In this document: in pieces, positions 5,341 through 12,015 of the stretch
Layout: each line of letters starts with the position of its first letter
Position numbering within the stretch: the first letter of the stretch is position 1
Source of the DNA: Hungatella sp. UBA3147
GTDB lineage: Bacteria; Bacillota; Clostridia; Lachnospirales; Lachnospiraceae
Assembly: GCA_002365025.1 (NCBI GenBank)
Contig: DEYX01000228.1
Location: 1 to 12,015 of the forward strand
Reading direction: 5' to 3'
DNA length: 12,015 bases
Translations under genes and position numbers: made by a program
Notes under the pieces: generated by a model
What the model saw: only the letters and a program-made list of their open reading frames with translations
Databases searched by the model: none
Told to the model about the DNA's origin: nothing

Positions 5341-5366
5341 CTTAATCATTCGATTAAAAGAGTTTT
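5341..5366 (+). terminator. Weak intrinsic terminator
   Basis: TTAATC and GATTAA form a 6-bp stem with an ATTC-type loop, followed shortly by six T residues. It may end the csp transcript, about 240 bases past the stop codon. Confidence 0.35.
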
Positions 5367-5593
5367 TTCATAAATCCAATATTTTAACAGATATGCCACT
5401 AAAGAAAATAGTACACAGATTCATGTCATAAGTGTTACTTTTAAATCTAACCTCCATCTTTTTCTTCATATAAAACCCTACTTTTCCTTCAATTATTCAG
5501 TATAACACTCCATATATAAATTATTATGTCAAATTATATCATGAAATCTTTGCTAATAATATATCTAGAAGATACTTTTTATGATGTTATCAA

Positions 5594-5621
5594 TTGACAG
5601 GAACAATATTTATAATAAAAT
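5594..5621 (+). promoter_or_regulatory. Possible sigma-A promoter with perfect -35
   Basis: A consensus TTGACA (5594-5599) is followed 16 bp later by TAAAAT (5616-5621). It points into the noncoding stretch, about 100 bp upstream of a second promoter. Confidence 0.4.
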
Positions 5622-5697
5622 ATTCTCTTATAATGGCGAGTCCATTGTTTAGCCCCCTAAAGAAAATGACAGAAAATCAAGAAAAATAGAAATGAAA

Positions 5698-5726
5698 TTG
5701 ACCTGGCTCCATTTATCATTTATACT
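5698..5726 (+). promoter_or_regulatory. Strong sigma-A promoter of a candidate small RNA
   Basis: TTGACC (5698-5703), exactly 17 bp, then TATACT (5721-5726). The predicted start is near 5733. No open frame follows, but a structured segment and a T7 tract do. Confidence 0.55.
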
Positions 5727-5732
5727 AAGATT

Positions 5733-5842
5733 AAATTTAACGAAATTTGATAGTTGCATGCGGTCGTTAGTAGTTGATTGGATAGGGTACTTGTGTTTAT
5801 CGCCAAGTGCTAATTATCTAAAACACCAACAGCCGTTTTTTT
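5733..5842 (+). ncRNA. Candidate structured small RNA of about 110 bases
   Basis: The segment runs from a predicted promoter start to TTTTTTT (5836-5842). Nested pairings are visible: CGG (5761) with CCG (5833), GTTG (5773) with CAAC (5827), GATA (5781) with TATC (5815), and ACTTG (5789) with CAAGT (5804). An AAATTT-AACG-AAATTT hairpin lies near the 5' end. The hairpin directly before the T-run is interrupted, so termination is not certain. I recognise no known RNA family. Confidence 0.4.
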
Positions 5843-5950
5843 AATTCAGTATTTTAATTTACTATAAAATGGCTCACCAAATGTTTCCTTATCATATCTG
5901 ATTCAGCGAATACACTTCAGGATACTCATTTAAAACAGGAGAAAACACAA

Positions 5951-5989
5951 ATGAAAAGTAAAATAGAAACAATTGTTTTACTGGAATAA
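5951..5989 (+). CDS. Possible 12-residue micropeptide
   Basis: ATG at 5951 follows ACAGGAGA at about 8 bases, a real-looking ribosome site, and the frame reads MKSKIETIVLLE before TAA-TAG. It may be a leader peptide or a chance frame; nothing else supports it. Confidence 0.2.
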   Translation: MKSKIETIVLLE

Positions 5990-6028
5990 TAGTAAATTCC
6001 TGGCGTAGATATTGAAATCCACATAGGG

Positions 6029-6052
6029 CGATCGTACATATATGCACTATCG
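6029..6052. promoter_or_regulatory. Imperfect 24-bp palindrome, possible operator
   Basis: CGAT....CATATATG....ATCG matches its own reverse complement at 20 of 24 positions. It lies 42 bp upstream of the small membrane-peptide gene, where a dimeric regulator could bind. Confidence 0.3.
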
Positions 6053-6094
6053 TTATGAAATCGTTTATGATTATTGAAATGAGGTAATGTAAAA

Positions 6095-6214
6095 ATGGAT
6101 AAACAGTTATTGTTTGATATGATTGTTACTGGTGCTAATGTTATTATCCCGTTGGTTATTGTTATAATTATTATTCTTATACTTTGTATAATATATAAAA
6201 ATAAAAGAAAGTAA
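6095..6214 (+). CDS. Small hydrophobic membrane peptide (39 aa)
   Basis: An unrecognised 39-residue protein. A short polar start (MDKQLLFDMIVTGANV) leads into one very hydrophobic helix (IIPLVIVIIIILILCIIY, residues 17-34) and a basic tail KNKRK, so it should sit in the cytoplasmic membrane with the tail inside. GAGGT precedes the ATG by about 10 bases. The layout resembles toxic peptides of type I toxin-antitoxin systems and small regulatory membrane proteins, but no family can be assigned. It stands alone in AT-rich DNA, with a palindrome upstream. Its strongly Ile/Val-biased composition could arise by chance in AT-rich sequence, though the stop-free run, ribosome site and charged tail argue for a gene. 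Confidence 0.5.
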   Translation: MDKQLLFDMIVTGANVIIPLVIVIIIILILCIIYKNKRK

Positions 6215-6272
6215 TGTTTAATATGTGATTGAAGCAGTGGATATCAAGAAACAATACTCTATATAAAGTTAA

Positions 6273-6302
6273 TTGAAAACATGAGCCTGTATGTAGTAAA
6301 AT
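6273..6302 (+). promoter_or_regulatory. Likely promoter of the AraC-family gene at 6453
   Basis: TTGAAA (6273-6278), 18 bp, TAAAAT (6297-6302). The leader of about 145 bases contains a 7-bp hairpin CTCCTTT-AAAA-AAAGGAG at 6320-6337, whose 3' arm could mimic a ribosome site. Confidence 0.4.
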
Positions 6303-6452
6303 CTTTCTCATACAATAAGCTCCTTTAAAAAAAGGAGTGTTCAGTATAATAACAAAGAATGATAATAAAGAAAGAGTGTAAAAGAGAAGGAAAAGGTCAA
6401 GTCCGCTTAACTTTGACTCATTTCCTACCGTAATTAAAAAAGGAGACTAGAT

Positions 6453-7256
6453 ATGTACACCAACACAGGCTATATGAATCTGACGGACGATGAACTGGAG
6501 GACCTCACTCTTCCTCTTAAGGCGAACAGCTGCGGCGTCTACCGCCTGATTACCCACCCCGTCATGTCCACCATACGGCCTTTGGGACGTCCTGATTATC
6601 AGCTTTTATACGTTGCATCAGGAAATGCATGGTTTTCCTTCCAAAATGAGACCGTAGAGGTCCCTGCCGGAAATATGGTACTTTATAAACCTGACGAACC
6701 CCAGAAGTACGCCTATTATCTGGAAGATAAGCCAGAAGTATTCTGGCTTCATTTCACAGGTAAAAAAGCCGAAGATTTCACCACCCAGGCGGGCTTTCAT
6801 GACAGCAGGGTCCTATACACCGGTGTTTCATCCAAATACCAGGAATTGTTTCTTTCCATAATCCGTGAACTCCAGCTCCCCCGCCCCTGTTTTGAGGAAT
6901 TGGCGCCCCTTCATCTCATGCAGCTTTTCCTGCTTTTAAAGCGGCAAAGGGAGGAAGGGGGATTGCAAAAAACTGAAATACAGAAAGAAATGGAAAAAGC
7001 GGTCCATTATTTTCACGAGAACTTATCTACGGATATCGAGATCGACCATTATGCAAAAAAGCTGCATATGAGCACCTGCTGGTTTATCCGCAGTTTTAAG
7101 CAGTATACTGGAATGCCTCCCCGCAGGTACTTAACCTCCATACGGGTGAAAAAGGCCCAGGAGCTGCTTGAAAGCACTGACTACGGCATCGGTGAAATCG
7201 GAAGCATTGTCGGCTATGACAATCCCTTATATTTCAGCCGCATCTTTAAAAAATAA
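6453..7256 (+). CDS. AraC-family transcriptional regulator, truncated by a stop codon at the very end
   Basis: A 267-residue DNA-binding regulator of carbohydrate-type AraC proteins. Residues about 20-110 form the cupin-like sensor (LLYVASGNAWFSFQNETVEV, then a WLHF motif at 98-101). The double helix-turn-helix occupies about 180-267: first helix pair IDHYAKKLHMSTCWFIRSFK, second IGEIGSIVGYDNPLYFSRIF. The ATG at 6453 has AAAGGAG 8 bases upstream. TAA at 7254-7256 interrupts the gene just before the conserved AraC ending. In the same frame TGTSPAEYRKAAR follows, then TGA at 7296-7298, so the family's P..YR signature is lost. The protein may still bind DNA weakly or be inactive. It converges on the next regulator. 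Its target is unknown; the nearby transporter is a candidate. Confidence 0.85.
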   Translation: MYTNTGYMNLTDDELEDLTLPLKANSCGVYRLITHPVMSTIRPLGRPDYQLLYVASGNAWFSFQNETVEVPAGNMVLYKPDEPQKYAYYLEDKPEVFWLHFTGKKAEDFTTQAGFHDSRVLYTGVSSKYQELFLSIIRELQLPRPCFEELAPLHLMQLFLLLKRQREEGGLQKTEIQKEMEKAVHYFHENLSTDIEIDHYAKKLHMSTCWFIRSFKQYTGMPPRRYLTSIRVKKAQELLESTDYGIGEIGSIVGYDNPLYFSRIFKK

Positions 7257-7298
7257 ACCGGTACTTCTCCCGCAGAATACAGAAAAGCGGCAAGGTGA
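7257..7298 (+). pseudogene. Detached 3' end of the AraC-family gene
   Basis: Thirteen in-frame codons (TGTSPAEYRKAAR) followed by TGA continue the gene at 6453-7256 past its TAA. They encode the end of the second DNA-binding helix region that nearly all AraC proteins keep. The codon changed to TAA was probably TAT or TAC (Tyr in the usual KKYTG). Readthrough would restore a 281-residue protein. Confidence 0.7.
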
Positions 7299-7323
7299 GC
7301 ACTCCTCCCTTGCCGCTTTTTTT
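7285..7323. terminator. Bidirectional terminator between the convergent AraC genes
   Basis: AAGCGGCAAGG (7285-7295) pairs perfectly with CCTTGCCGCTT (7308-7318), and seven T follow on the plus strand; on the minus strand TTTT follows the same stem. The left arm lies inside the original 3' end of the first AraC gene, and the T-run touches the stop codon of the second. Confidence 0.85.
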
Positions 7324-8137
7324 ATCTTCCCACCAAACGATAAGTCTGTCGGTATTCCTTTGGCGTTATTCCCATATACCTCTTAAAGATCCTTCTGAAA
7401 TAATCCACATCCTGATATCCACACTGGTAGGCAATTTCATTTCCTGTCTGGTTTGTCTCTATGAGCATTCTGCACGCCTTATTAAGCCGTGCCTCGTGGA
7501 TCCCCTCCGTAAGTGTCTTCCCATAAACCGCATTATAGACTCGTCCCAGGTAATCCGGGCTGCAATCCAGTCTGTCGGCAAGTATGGAAGAGGATAAAGG
7601 CTCTTCAAAATGATTCCTGATATACTGTCCAGCCTGGTTTGCCAAAAGTACCTTCTGCCCGGTCACCTCCATTGGAGAAAGGGAGTCACTGAGCTCGCAC
7701 AGCAATTCTAAAAGCACCAGGTTTAAGATAGTCCGGTCGCCCCTTAAGACATCCTGCCGCTTGATAAAGCGGCGGAAAAGTTCCTCAAACTGCTCCGGCT
7801 TTCTGATACGGATAAGCTGAGGCAGGGACATAATATCCCGTCCAATCCTCACTGCCTCTTCTTCCAGATGAAAATGAAGCCAGTAAAAATTCAAATCTTC
7901 CTCAAACTCTCTTGTCCCCCAGTGATGCCTTCCGGGAAACAGAATCAGCGCTTCCCCTTCCTCCACGTTATATGTTATATCCTCTTCAGCAATCCCCAGG
8001 ATCCCGGAATTTACATAGATAATCTCAAAGGAATCCATGACCCTGTCCGCATGGCGTCCCTTACCGCCTGTCACCAGATATCCTGCATTTAACGCCCTCA
8101 CCGGAAGTACGGCCTTTAAATTTAAGTAATGTTCCAT
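7322..8137 (-). CDS. AraC-family transcriptional regulator (271 aa)
   Basis: A complete AraC-type regulator. The N-terminal cupin sensor (about residues 10-95) includes FEIIYVNSGILGI, the FPGRHHWG turn and FYWLHFH, typical of sugar-responsive members. The DNA-binding domain spans about 165-265, with helix-turn-helix one at 180-202 (SSSILADRLDCSPDYLGRVY), two at 230-252 (GNEIAYQCGYQDVDYFRRIF) and the closing PKEYR at 259-263, which the neighbouring AraC protein lacks. ATG at 8137 follows AGGAGG. The gene is divergent from the MFS transporter, 169 bp from its likely start, an arrangement that usually means the regulator controls the transporter. The effector is unknown, perhaps a pentose or pentoside given the ara genes nearby. 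Confidence 0.9.
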   Translation of the reverse strand: MEHYLNLKAVLPVRALNAGYLVTGGKGRHADRVMDSFEIIYVNSGILGIAEEDITYNVEEGEALILFPGRHHWGTREFEEDLNFYWLHFHLEEEAVRIGRDIMSLPQLIRIRKPEQFEELFRRFIKRQDVLRGDRTILNLVLLELLCELSDSLSPMEVTGQKVLLANQAGQYIRNHFEEPLSSSILADRLDCSPDYLGRVYNAVYGKTLTEGIHEARLNKACRMLIETNQTGNEIAYQCGYQDVDYFRRIFKRYMGITPKEYRQTYRLVGR

Positions 8138-8207
8138 AGTTTCCTCCTGTCACCTCGGTCGGAATCCTCCAGTTTTTCGCTTCTTTTTCCTCTTGTATCC
8201 CTTCCAT

Positions 8208-8213
8208 TATACT
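8208..8213 (+). promoter_or_regulatory. Possible -10 box of the transporter gene
   Basis: TATACT at 8208-8213 has only a poor -35 (TTTTCC) 17 bp upstream, as expected for a promoter needing an activator such as the divergent AraC protein. An ATATC-A-GATAT palindrome at 8249-8259 lies downstream. If this is the promoter, translation must begin after it, which favours the start at 8307. Confidence 0.3.
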
Positions 8214-8306
8214 GGCAATATAGAAAGAGGAAAACCTTTAAAAACAGAATATCAGATATCTAACAAAAAGAAAAGGGGATTGTGGCAGTTATGTCACGGA
8301 AGTTCA

Positions 8307-9620
8307 ATGATTGAAGCAGTATTACTCTTAAAAGAAAAAGTGTCCCGCACCTATTTCAGCGGAACCACTATGACAGAAGCAGATTTTACCAAAGGCAGAA
8401 GACTCTTTATTGCGGAGGGCTGCTTTGCCAATGGAATCGTTACACTGACCACCGGAGCATTTCTCTCCGGCTATGCCAATTCACTGGGAGCCACGGATTC
8501 CATAAACGGGATTATCGGTTCCATCCCGGTACTTCTCTGTACTCTTCAGATGTTTTCCTCCATCCTTTTGGAAAGCCTCTGCCGGAAAAAATGCCTGATT
8601 TCCAGTTTTTCTTTTATTCACAGGCTCCTTCTGGCTTCCGTCTTTTTTGTGCCCTTGTTTATTAGAAATCCCGGACTTCGCCTGGCAGCGGCAATCACTA
8701 TTTATGGAGTCGCTCATTTTTTTGGAGCCTTTATTGGAACCGGGACAGGGAACTGGATCTTACAGCTCGTTCCACAGCACATGAGAGGAAACTATCTGGG
8801 AAAAAAGGATTCCTTTGCTTTTGCCTTTTCCACCATCTTAAGCCTGACCATGGGATGGGTCATGGACCGGTTCCGTAGCTTTTCCATGGAACAGACTGGA
8901 TTTCTGGTGGTAGGGACTGTAGTCTTTTTCGTCGCCTGTATGGACTTCTGGTGTCTCTCCTCTATCAGTGAACCGGAGAGCCTTCCCCACCGCCAAAAGC
9001 TCCAGGATGCATTATGGAAGCCATTGGCCGATAAGGAGTACCGGAAAGTCATGCTCACCTATATGTTCTGGAACCTGGCCCTACAGATCGCAGGTCCATT
9101 TTTCAGCGTATACATGGTTACAGGGCTTAAGTTAGATTATACATACATTACCTTTTTAGGCCTTATTTCCTCAACTGTCCGAGTTTTGGCAGCCTGGCTC
9201 TGGGGGCGTCTGGCCGACGCTACTTCCTGGCTCTTGGCAGCCCGCTGTTCTATGGGAATGCTGGGGCTTGTCCATGCCAGCTGGCTTTTCATGACCCCGG
9301 AAACCTGCTATACCCTTCAGCCTATCTTACAGGCATTGTCCGGCGCTGCCTGGGGAGGCATTGCCATATCCGTCTTTAACCTTCAGTATCATTATGCCCC
9401 TGCGGAAAAGCGGGTGCTTTATGTCAGCTCCAATTCCTCCTATGCAGGGCTCTGCGGCTTTCTTTCCACCCTTCTTGGGGCCTTCTTACTCAGGGTGTTT
9501 CCTACCCTGGAAATAGGAGGACTTCCCATAACCGGAATGCAGCTGCTCTTCCTTCTTTCCGGAACCCTGATCCTCGGATGCGTTTTTTATATGGGAAGAC
9601 TCAAGTCTGTCTCCCTTTAA
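8307..9620 (+). CDS. MFS transporter, unknown substrate
   Basis: An integral membrane protein of the major facilitator superfamily, about 437 residues from ATG 8307, with about 12 predicted hydrophobic helices in two halves. MDRFRSF after helix 6 and GRLADATSW in the second half fit the MFS loop motif (GxxxDR.. type). FANGIVTLTTGAFLSGYANS marks the first helix. The frame stays open upstream to a TTG at 8193, but that has no ribosome site and lies before the likely promoter; ATG 8307 has only a weak GGAA, and ATG 8371 is another option. The substrate cannot be read from sequence; a sugar is suggested by the divergent AraC regulator and the arabinose operon. The TAA overlaps the stop of araR on the other strand. 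Confidence 0.85.
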   Translation: MIEAVLLLKEKVSRTYFSGTTMTEADFTKGRRLFIAEGCFANGIVTLTTGAFLSGYANSLGATDSINGIIGSIPVLLCTLQMFSSILLESLCRKKCLISSFSFIHRLLLASVFFVPLFIRNPGLRLAAAITIYGVAHFFGAFIGTGTGNWILQLVPQHMRGNYLGKKDSFAFAFSTILSLTMGWVMDRFRSFSMEQTGFLVVGTVVFFVACMDFWCLSSISEPESLPHRQKLQDALWKPLADKEYRKVMLTYMFWNLALQIAGPFFSVYMVTGLKLDYTYITFLGLISSTVRVLAAWLWGRLADATSWLLAARCSMGMLGLVHASWLFMTPETCYTLQPILQALSGAAWGGIAISVFNLQYHYAPAEKRVLYVSSNSSYAGLCGFLSTLLGAFLLRVFPTLEIGGLPITGMQLLFLLSGTLILGCVFYMGRLKSVSL

Positions 9621-10717
9621 ATCCGCCGGTCTTTACAGGACTCCCGGATTATCAGCTCCGGCTTTAAGATCCGCTCCACTCTGCTTTCTTCATCGGGAAC
9701 ATTGTTCATCTTTTCTATAAGAAGCTCAGCCGCCATCGCCCCCAGCCGCTCCTGGGGGTGGGCGATGGTGGTCAGCTTCACAATCCCATTTTCTGCGATA
9801 AAGGAATTGTCATAGCCTGTTACAGAAATATCCTCAGGCACGGAAAGCCCGCTCTTTTCAATGGTTTTCATGACCTCGAAGGCAATCTGATCATTGTAGC
9901 AGACAATTCCGTCAATTAACACTCCTTTTTCCAGCTTAAGCATTAACGCGCCCGATGGCTTTGACGTACGGTCCTCGGTGTGGAACCAGACAACCATATC
10001 CGGATCATAAGAAAATCCCGCCTCCTGAAGAGCTTTTACATAGCCTTTGTGCCGGTCCCTTCCCTGGCTGTCATCAGCCTTGAATATCCCCAAGATGTGC
10101 TTATGCCCTAATTCGATCAGATGCTTTGTCACCAGATACCCACCCATACAGTCATCCATCAGAATATGGGGTTTGTTCATCATGTGGGCGTAACAGCCCT
10201 GAATGAATACATAGGGAATCTGGTAAAAATCCAACTTCTCATAAAGCCCCTTATGGCCGCACATGATCTCACTTTTGCTTGGCTCTATGATAAGCCCGTC
10301 AATGTCCTTTTCAAGGATCTCTTCCAGACATCTGCTTTCCTTGAACCTGCTGTTACCCGTATTTTTCAGTATAATGCTGTAACCGTTTGCCGTGAGTACA
10401 CCATCGATTCCCTGGATCAGCCGTGGAAAAATATAATCAGACAAATAGGTGGTGATCACCGCGATATTTCCTGACCCCTTTTTTCCTCCCGCTTTTCTGG
10501 AAACAAAGGTTCCCCGGCCATGTTCTGCCGTAATAAATCCCTCCTGTTCCAGGATGGAAATTGCTTTTCTCACCGTGTGGCGGCTTACATGGCAGGAGGC
10601 CGACAGTTCATTTTCCGAAGGCAGCCGGTCGCCCGGCTTTCTCTTACCTGAAATAATATCCTTTTTCAGTTCTTCCATTAACAGATAATACTTTGCTTTT
10701 CCGCTGTCCTCCGCCAT
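9617..10717 (-). CDS. araR: AraR-type repressor (GntR winged helix fused to LacI-like sugar sensor)
   Basis: A 366-residue cytoplasmic regulator. Residues about 8-74 are a GntR winged helix (PGDRLPSENELSASCHVSRHTVRKAI is its recognition region, with the wing HGRGTFVS). Residues about 83-366 are a LacI/periplasmic-binding type effector domain (AVITTYLSDYIFPRLIQGID; DGLIIEPS; ISVTGYDNSFIAENG; LTTIAHPQERLG). This pairing defines AraR, which represses arabinose genes and releases DNA when L-arabinose binds. I chose ATG 10717 because AAGGAG lies 8 bases before it; that site includes the TAA of araD, 10 bases upstream, so the two are coupled. An upstream ATG at 10768 lies inside araD and lacks support. 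AraR operators were not found in this window. Confidence 0.9.
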   Translation of the reverse strand: MAEDSGKAKYYLLMEELKKDIISGKRKPGDRLPSENELSASCHVSRHTVRKAISILEQEGFITAEHGRGTFVSRKAGGKKGSGNIAVITTYLSDYIFPRLIQGIDGVLTANGYSIILKNTGNSRFKESRCLEEILEKDIDGLIIEPSKSEIMCGHKGLYEKLDFYQIPYVFIQGCYAHMMNKPHILMDDCMGGYLVTKHLIELGHKHILGIFKADDSQGRDRHKGYVKALQEAGFSYDPDMVVWFHTEDRTSKPSGALMLKLEKGVLIDGIVCYNDQIAFEVMKTIEKSGLSVPEDISVTGYDNSFIAENGIVKLTTIAHPQERLGAMAAELLIEKMNNVPDEESRVERILKPELIIRESCKDRRI

Positions 10718-10727
10718 ATGGGACTCC

Positions 10728-11426
10728 TTATGATTCTTTATTCTGACCGTAATATGCATTCGGCCCATGCTTGCGCATAAAATGTTTATCCTGCATACAC
10801 TTGGGCGCCGGTAAAACCGAGGGATTCAACACTTCCGTCATAAGATTCATCTTTGCGATTTCCTCAAGCACAACGGCATTGTGGACCGCAGCTGCTGCAT
10901 CGGTTCCCCAGGTAAAGGGTCCATGGTTTTTGCATAAAACCGCCGGAACATGCATGGGATTCCTATCCTTAAAGGTTTCGATGATTACTGCTCCCGTATT
11001 CTTCTCATACCCGTCCCGGATCTCTTTCTCCGTGAGATTTCTGGCACATGGAATTTCCCCGTAAAAGTAATCCGCATGGGTGGTTCCATAGCAGGGAAGG
11101 GCCCTTCCTGCCTGGGCCCAGGATGTAGCCATAGGGGAATGGGTATGAACGATCCCTCCTATTTCCTTAAATCCCTTATAAAGTTCCAGATGGGTGGCAG
11201 TATCAGAGGAAGGCCTTAACTTTCCTTCCACCTGATTACCGTAAAGATCCATGACCACCATATCCTCTGGCGTCAGTTCTTTATAATCCACCCCGCTGGG
11301 CTTAATTACGAAAAGCCCCTGTTCCCGGTCAATTCCGCTGACATTTCCCCAGGTATAAGTAATAAGTCCTCTTCTGGGCAATTCCATGTTTGCCTCGTAT
11401 ACAATCCTTTTAAGTTCTTCCAGCAT
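10728..11426 (-). CDS. araD: L-ribulose-5-phosphate 4-epimerase
   Basis: A cytoplasmic zinc enzyme converting L-ribulose-5-phosphate to D-xylulose-5-phosphate, the last step of L-arabinose breakdown before the pentose phosphate pathway. At 232 residues it is full length for class II aldolase/epimerase AraD. The phosphate-binding TWGNVSG (25-31) and IKPSG (41-45) are present, as are zinc ligands HTH (His94, His96) and His168 in CKNHGPFTWG. SSDT (73-76) supplies the conserved Asp, and the C-terminal NAYYGQ (223-228) holds the catalytic-region Tyr. These distinguish it from fuculose-phosphate aldolase. ATG 11426 follows AGGAGG. It lies 28 bases after the kinase gene and 10 before araR, so it is in one operon with both. 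Confidence 0.95.
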   Translation of the reverse strand: MLEELKRIVYEANMELPRRGLITYTWGNVSGIDREQGLFVIKPSGVDYKELTPEDMVVMDLYGNQVEGKLRPSSDTATHLELYKGFKEIGGIVHTHSPMATSWAQAGRALPCYGTTHADYFYGEIPCARNLTEKEIRDGYEKNTGAVIIETFKDRNPMHVPAVLCKNHGPFTWGTDAAAAVHNAVVLEEIAKMNLMTEVLNPSVLPAPKCMQDKHFMRKHGPNAYYGQNKES

Positions 11427-11454
11427 GTCAGCTTCCTCCTTTTTGCTTTCCGTA

Positions 11455-12015
11455 TTATTTCAAGTTATCTACCGCAGCACGCTCAATGGAAAGTCCATTT
11501 CTGTACCGTTCCATAAAGGCCTGAAAGCCTGCTTCATCCTCAGGATCAGGCTCCATTCTGGTCCCCCCGTCATCCTTAAATACCTTTTCAGCCAGGTAAT
11601 GATCCAGGGATTCCCCTTCCTCCTTTTTAAGCATGTAGGAGGCTAAAAGAGCAGCTCCCCAGGCTCCTCCTTCCCCGGCTGTTTCCATGACGGAAACCGG
11701 AACGCCCAGGGCGGCAGCCATGATCCGCTGTCCCACTCCTTTAGTCTTAAATAGTCCTCCATGGCCCAAAAGCACATTAAGCCGGACTCCTTCCTCAAAG
11801 AGGATATCCATTCCCATCTTTAATGCTCCCAAAGCGGTATAAAGATGGACTCTCATAAAGTTTGCAAGATTAAACCGGCTTTCCGGTGTCCGGACAAACA
11901 AAGGCCTTCCCTCCTCAAAATGGGTGATATGCTCTCCGGACAAATAGCCGTAGGAAAGCATACCTCCCCCATCTTTGTCTCCTTCCAGGGCCTTCTGGTA
12001 AAGAGTGGAAAACAG
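11455..12015 (-). CDS. FGGY-family carbohydrate kinase, probable L-ribulokinase (C-terminal part)
   Basis: The gene runs off the right edge; 186 residues and the stop are seen. The sequence has the C-terminal ATPase-fold half of FGGY kinases: FVRTPESRFNLANFMRVHLY, then the GHGGLFKTKGVGQRIMA phosphate/adenosine loop and VMETAGEGGAWGAALLASY. Position directly before araD makes L-ribulose phosphorylation the likely reaction. The GHGG and AGEGGAWG motifs look less like classical AraB and more like the distinct clostridial ribulokinase type (AraK of C. acetobutylicum), or xylulokinase; family placement is by recollection, so no symbol is given. Translation ends 28 bases before araD. Confidence 0.8.
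   Translation of the reverse strand: MFSTLYQKALEGDKDGGGMLSYGYLSGEHITHFEEGRPLFVRTPESRFNLANFMRVHLYTALGALKMGMDILFEEGVRLNVLLGHGGLFKTKGVGQRIMAAALGVPVSVMETAGEGGAWGAALLASYMLKKEEGESLDHYLAEKVFKDDGGTRMEPDPEDEAGFQAFMERYRNGLSIERAAVDNLK

Larger units (their letters stand above)
5107..6094. other. AT-rich kilobase without a supported protein gene
   Basis: This nearly 1-kb stretch is much richer in A+T than the DNA to its right. I found no convincing coding frame except a possible 12-codon peptide near 5951. It does hold two good promoter matches (5594-5621 and 5698-5726), a structured RNA candidate ending in seven T, a GC-rich hairpin at 5233-5267, a weak terminator at 5341-5366 and a 24-bp imperfect palindrome at 6029-6052. 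It looks like a region of noncoding transcription or of decayed genes. Confidence 0.5.

Noticed and set aside
5367..5470. Leftward 33-codon frame beginning MKKKMEVRFKSNTYD
   Set aside because: The ribosome site is too far from the ATG, and the product has no recognisable feature; in AT-rich DNA a frame this short is expected by chance.
8193..8306. N-terminal extension of the MFS transporter from TTG
   Set aside because: There is no ribosome site, a -10-like box lies inside it, and the residues look unlike a transporter N-terminus.

Overview
The window looks like chromosomal DNA of a spore-forming Clostridia member, probably Lachnospiraceae (Lacrimispora/Clostridium-like). The evidence is strong AGGAGG-type ribosome sites, mother-cell-like sporulation promoters, a DUF4489-type protein, a clostridial arabinose cluster with a GntR/LacI hybrid regulator (AraR), and two AraC-family regulators. 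No sequence search was possible, so taxonomy and family names rest on recognition of translated motifs.

Region 1 (about 1-3816) is a decayed mobile island. Leftward-facing phage-type genes lie at 81-1620: a D12-class DNA adenine methylase with two lesions, two small apparently intact phage-type genes, and a frameshifted small gene. A rightward tyrosine-recombinase remnant (about 1642-2319) has lost its N-terminus, an internal block and several single bases. After an intact leftward DUF4489-like gene (2571-3110) come a gutted phage endolysin amidase and the 3' end of an IS256-family element.

Region 2 (about 3830-6450) is gene-poor and AT-rich. It holds a striking Cys-rich repeat protein behind a sigma-K-like promoter, a cold-shock protein with a long stem-loop in its leader, and several apparently noncoding transcription units. 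One of these sits behind four TTCACA-like repeats spaced exactly 11 bp apart, which resembles a PhoP box. A 39-residue membrane peptide lies at 6095-6214.

Region 3 (6453-12015) is a normal, GC-richer metabolic region. An AraC-family regulator is cut 13 residues short by a stop codon. It converges, across a shared bidirectional terminator, on a second AraC-family regulator, which is divergent from an MFS transporter. The transporter gene meets araR tail to tail, with the two stop codons overlapping. Reading leftward from the right edge, a FGGY carbohydrate kinase (probable ribulokinase), araD (L-ribulose-5-phosphate 4-epimerase) and araR form a tight operon: the kinase makes L-ribulose-5-phosphate, AraD converts it to D-xylulose-5-phosphate for the pentose phosphate pathway, and AraR is expected to repress the pathway without arabinose. 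The MFS protein and AraC regulators may serve uptake of a related sugar, but this is inference from position only.

The best candidates for something undescribed are the Pho-box-driven noncoding units at 4449-4720, the stem-loop leader of the cold-shock gene, the structured RNA candidate at 5698-5842, and the ECECEKKR-repeat protein.
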